From JAKLDO01 sp035354435 (GTDB lineage: Bacteria; UBP6; UBA1177): a DNA stretch of 8,294 nucleotides. The position numbers were made by a program, and so were the translations under genes. Positions 7,593-8,294 of the stretch are shown here, piece by piece; the stretch's first letter is position 1; each line of letters begins with the position of its first letter. Under the pieces are notes generated by a model that saw nothing but the letters and a program-made list of their open reading frames with translations, ran no database searches and was not told the origin of the DNA. The stretch lies in the NCBI GenBank assembly GCA_035354435.1, contig DAOQAY010000123.1:1-8294 (forward strand). The letters run 5' to 3'.

Positions 7593-7861
7593 TTCTTAAA
7601 TTCAATCCTGTCTTTTATCTGCCGTGTGTAATAAATTTTCGTTCCTGAAATCATCCTCATTGCATAAATTCCCCATTCCGGTTTTCCTCCAAAATACCTC
7701 TCTCTTACAATAAATGTGACTGAAAAAATTATTGCAGGACAGATAAGAAGAAAATAGAGATTTTCAAAAATTGCTCCCGTAAAAAAGAACACGCTCATTA
7801 AAGCTGCCTGTGACCGGTCAATCAAGGTCTGCTTACTTCCGAGAGTCTTATAAACTTTCAT
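7589..7861 (-). CDS. virB3: VirB3-like small inner-membrane T4SS protein
   Basis: The product is 90 residues from ATG 7861, with a polar N-terminus ending in LIDRSQAAL (13-21), a hydrophobic hairpin of two membrane segments (about 18-31 and 35-53), and a basic C-terminus rich in Arg, Lys and Tyr. Size, hairpin topology and position between the pilin gene and virB4 are those of VirB3/TrbD/TraL proteins, which associate with VirB4 at the inner membrane. The frame stays open to a TTG at 7948, which would add 29 residues, but that stretch overlaps the virB2 coding end by 87 nt, is low in hydrophobicity and unlike the family. ATG 7861 instead gives a TGATG overlap with the virB2 stop and has a modest TGGA site upstream. 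The family call rests on topology and context. Confidence 0.82.
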   Translation of the reverse strand: MKVYKTLGSKQTLIDRSQAALMSVFFFTGAIFENLYFLLICPAIIFSVTFIVRERYFGGKPEWGIYAMRMISGTKIYYTRQIKDRIEFKK

Positions 7862-8172
7862 CAGATCCAGCCGGCAATGATCTTTAAAATCGAGGAAAAT
7901 GCCGCCAGTGCTGCTCCTGCTCCGAGAATTTTGAGAGCATCCGACCAAATGTTGGAATCTTTGTTTATATATCTGAATAAAAGAGAAATTATTGCACCGC
8001 CCAAACCGCCGTAAATTCCGATATATCTTGCAACATCAAACACCATATCGGCCATTTCGGTGAATTTAGATTTTATCGCCGAAGTGTCTCCTGCTCCGAA
8101 CAGCATCTCGGGAACCAATACCGCCACAAACAACAAAATCACAAATGAATTCAGTTTGTTCTTATTCTCCAT
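7861..8172 (-). CDS. virB2: VirB2/TrbC-like pilin
   Basis: VirB2-family prepilins are processed at the inner membrane and polymerise into the T4SS pilus. From ATG 8172 the product is 103 residues: a basic start (MENKNK), a long signal segment (about 9-26, ending LFGAG, with probable cleavage around residue 27), and a mature part of about 76 residues. Two hydrophobic helices follow, about 40-68 (with the glycine-rich IGIYGGLGGA) and about 79-101 (with LGAGAALAAF), joined by a short polar loop RYINKDSN. This is the standard pilin layout. In-frame starts further up (GTG 8217, ATG 8199) are disfavoured because neither has a well-placed ribosome-binding site, while ATG 8172 has GGGAG 7 nt upstream and gives a normal signal peptide. 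It is the first gene of the operon and overlaps virB3 by TGATG. Confidence 0.88.
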   Translation of the reverse strand: MENKNKLNSFVILLFVAVLVPEMLFGAGDTSAIKSKFTEMADMVFDVARYIGIYGGLGGAIISLLFRYINKDSNIWSDALKILGAGAALAAFSSILKIIAGWI

Positions 8173-8176
8173 TTTT

Positions 8177-8184
8177 TCTCTCCC
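8177..8184 (-). promoter_or_regulatory. Ribosome-binding site that fixes the virB2 start
   Basis: GGGAGAGA on the minus strand places GGGAG 7 nt before ATG 8172. It decides between three in-frame starts for the pilin gene; the GTG at 8217 and the ATG at 8199 have no comparable site. Confidence 0.75.
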
Positions 8185-8243
8185 AATAGAATCTGCCATT
8201 TTTATTTCAAATCCCACAGTTTTTTAATTCTAACGCTAATTAG

Positions 8244-8271
8244 ATAATATTGCGCGGCAAAGCAAAATCAA
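8244..8271 (-). promoter_or_regulatory. Candidate sigma-70-type promoter of the T4SS operon
   Basis: On the minus strand, TTGATT (8271-8266) and TATTAT (8249-8244) are separated by 16 bp and match the -35 and -10 consensus at four or five and five of six positions. A start near 8237 would give a leader of about 65 nt before ATG 8172. A small inverted repeat, TAATT and AATTA with an 8-nt spacer (8225-8242), overlaps the predicted start and might be an operator, though in AT-rich DNA a 5-bp arm is weak evidence. The rest of 8173-8294 shows no gene. The promoter is a pattern match only. Confidence 0.4.
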
Positions 8272-8294
8272 GAAAATTTTTTAACTTTCAAATA

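Noticed and set aside
7861..7948. N-terminal extension of virB3 starting at TTG 7948
   Set aside because: It would overlap the end of virB2 by 87 nt and adds a sequence unlike VirB3, while ATG 7861 forms a tidy TGATG junction.
8173..8217. Longer virB2 from GTG 8217 or ATG 8199
   Set aside because: No ribosome-binding site at proper spacing for either; ATG 8172 has GGGAG 7 nt upstream and yields a normal signal peptide.
1..8294. CRISPR arrays, tRNA or rRNA genes, insertion sequences and attachment sites
   Set aside because: None seen: there is no regularly spaced repeat, no transposase or integrase sequence, and nearly every base is coding.

Overview
This AT-rich window carries one leftward (minus-strand) operon of nine genes, packed end to end. 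Seven of them are recognisable core parts of a VirB/Trb-like type IV secretion system (T4SS). The host must be a diderm bacterium: the operon encodes VirB9- and VirB10-like envelope-spanning proteins, an outer-membrane beta-barrel with a signal peptide, and a lipoprotein. Shine-Dalgarno sites of the GGAG/GAGG type are clear before most genes. I cannot assign a phylum from the sequence, and nothing visible shows whether the operon lies on a chromosome, a plasmid or an integrated element.

Layout in the direction of transcription, from right to left: a leader of about 120 bp with a candidate sigma-70-like promoter (8173-8294); VirB2-like pilin (8172-7861); VirB3-like (7861-7589); VirB4 ATPase (7592-5247); VirB6/TrbL-like polytopic protein (5250-4132); VirB8-like (4135-3380); VirB9-like (3383-2436); VirB10-like (2439-1381); an outer-membrane beta-barrel protein (1379-765); and a lipoprotein that runs off the left edge (752-1). 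Six of the eight junctions are ATGA, TTGA or TGATG stop/start overlaps and the other two are gaps of 1 and 12 bp, so the genes are almost certainly cotranscribed and largely translationally coupled. Two genes (VirB6-like and VirB10-like) start with TTG.

Inferred assembly: VirB4, VirB3, VirB6 and VirB8 form the energised inner-membrane complex. VirB2 is the pilin subunit. VirB9 and VirB10 form the periplasmic and outer-membrane core. The two trailing genes would add outer-membrane or periplasmic accessory parts. No VirB1, VirB5, small VirB7, VirB11, VirD4 coupling protein or relaxase lies in the window, so conjugation and effector secretion cannot be told apart here. The least ordinary points are the VirB9-position protein, which has a VirB9-like N-terminal part but an unrelated-looking helical insert and C-terminal beta domain, and the beta-barrel plus large lipoprotein that end the operon. 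All rightward reading frames are shadows of these genes.
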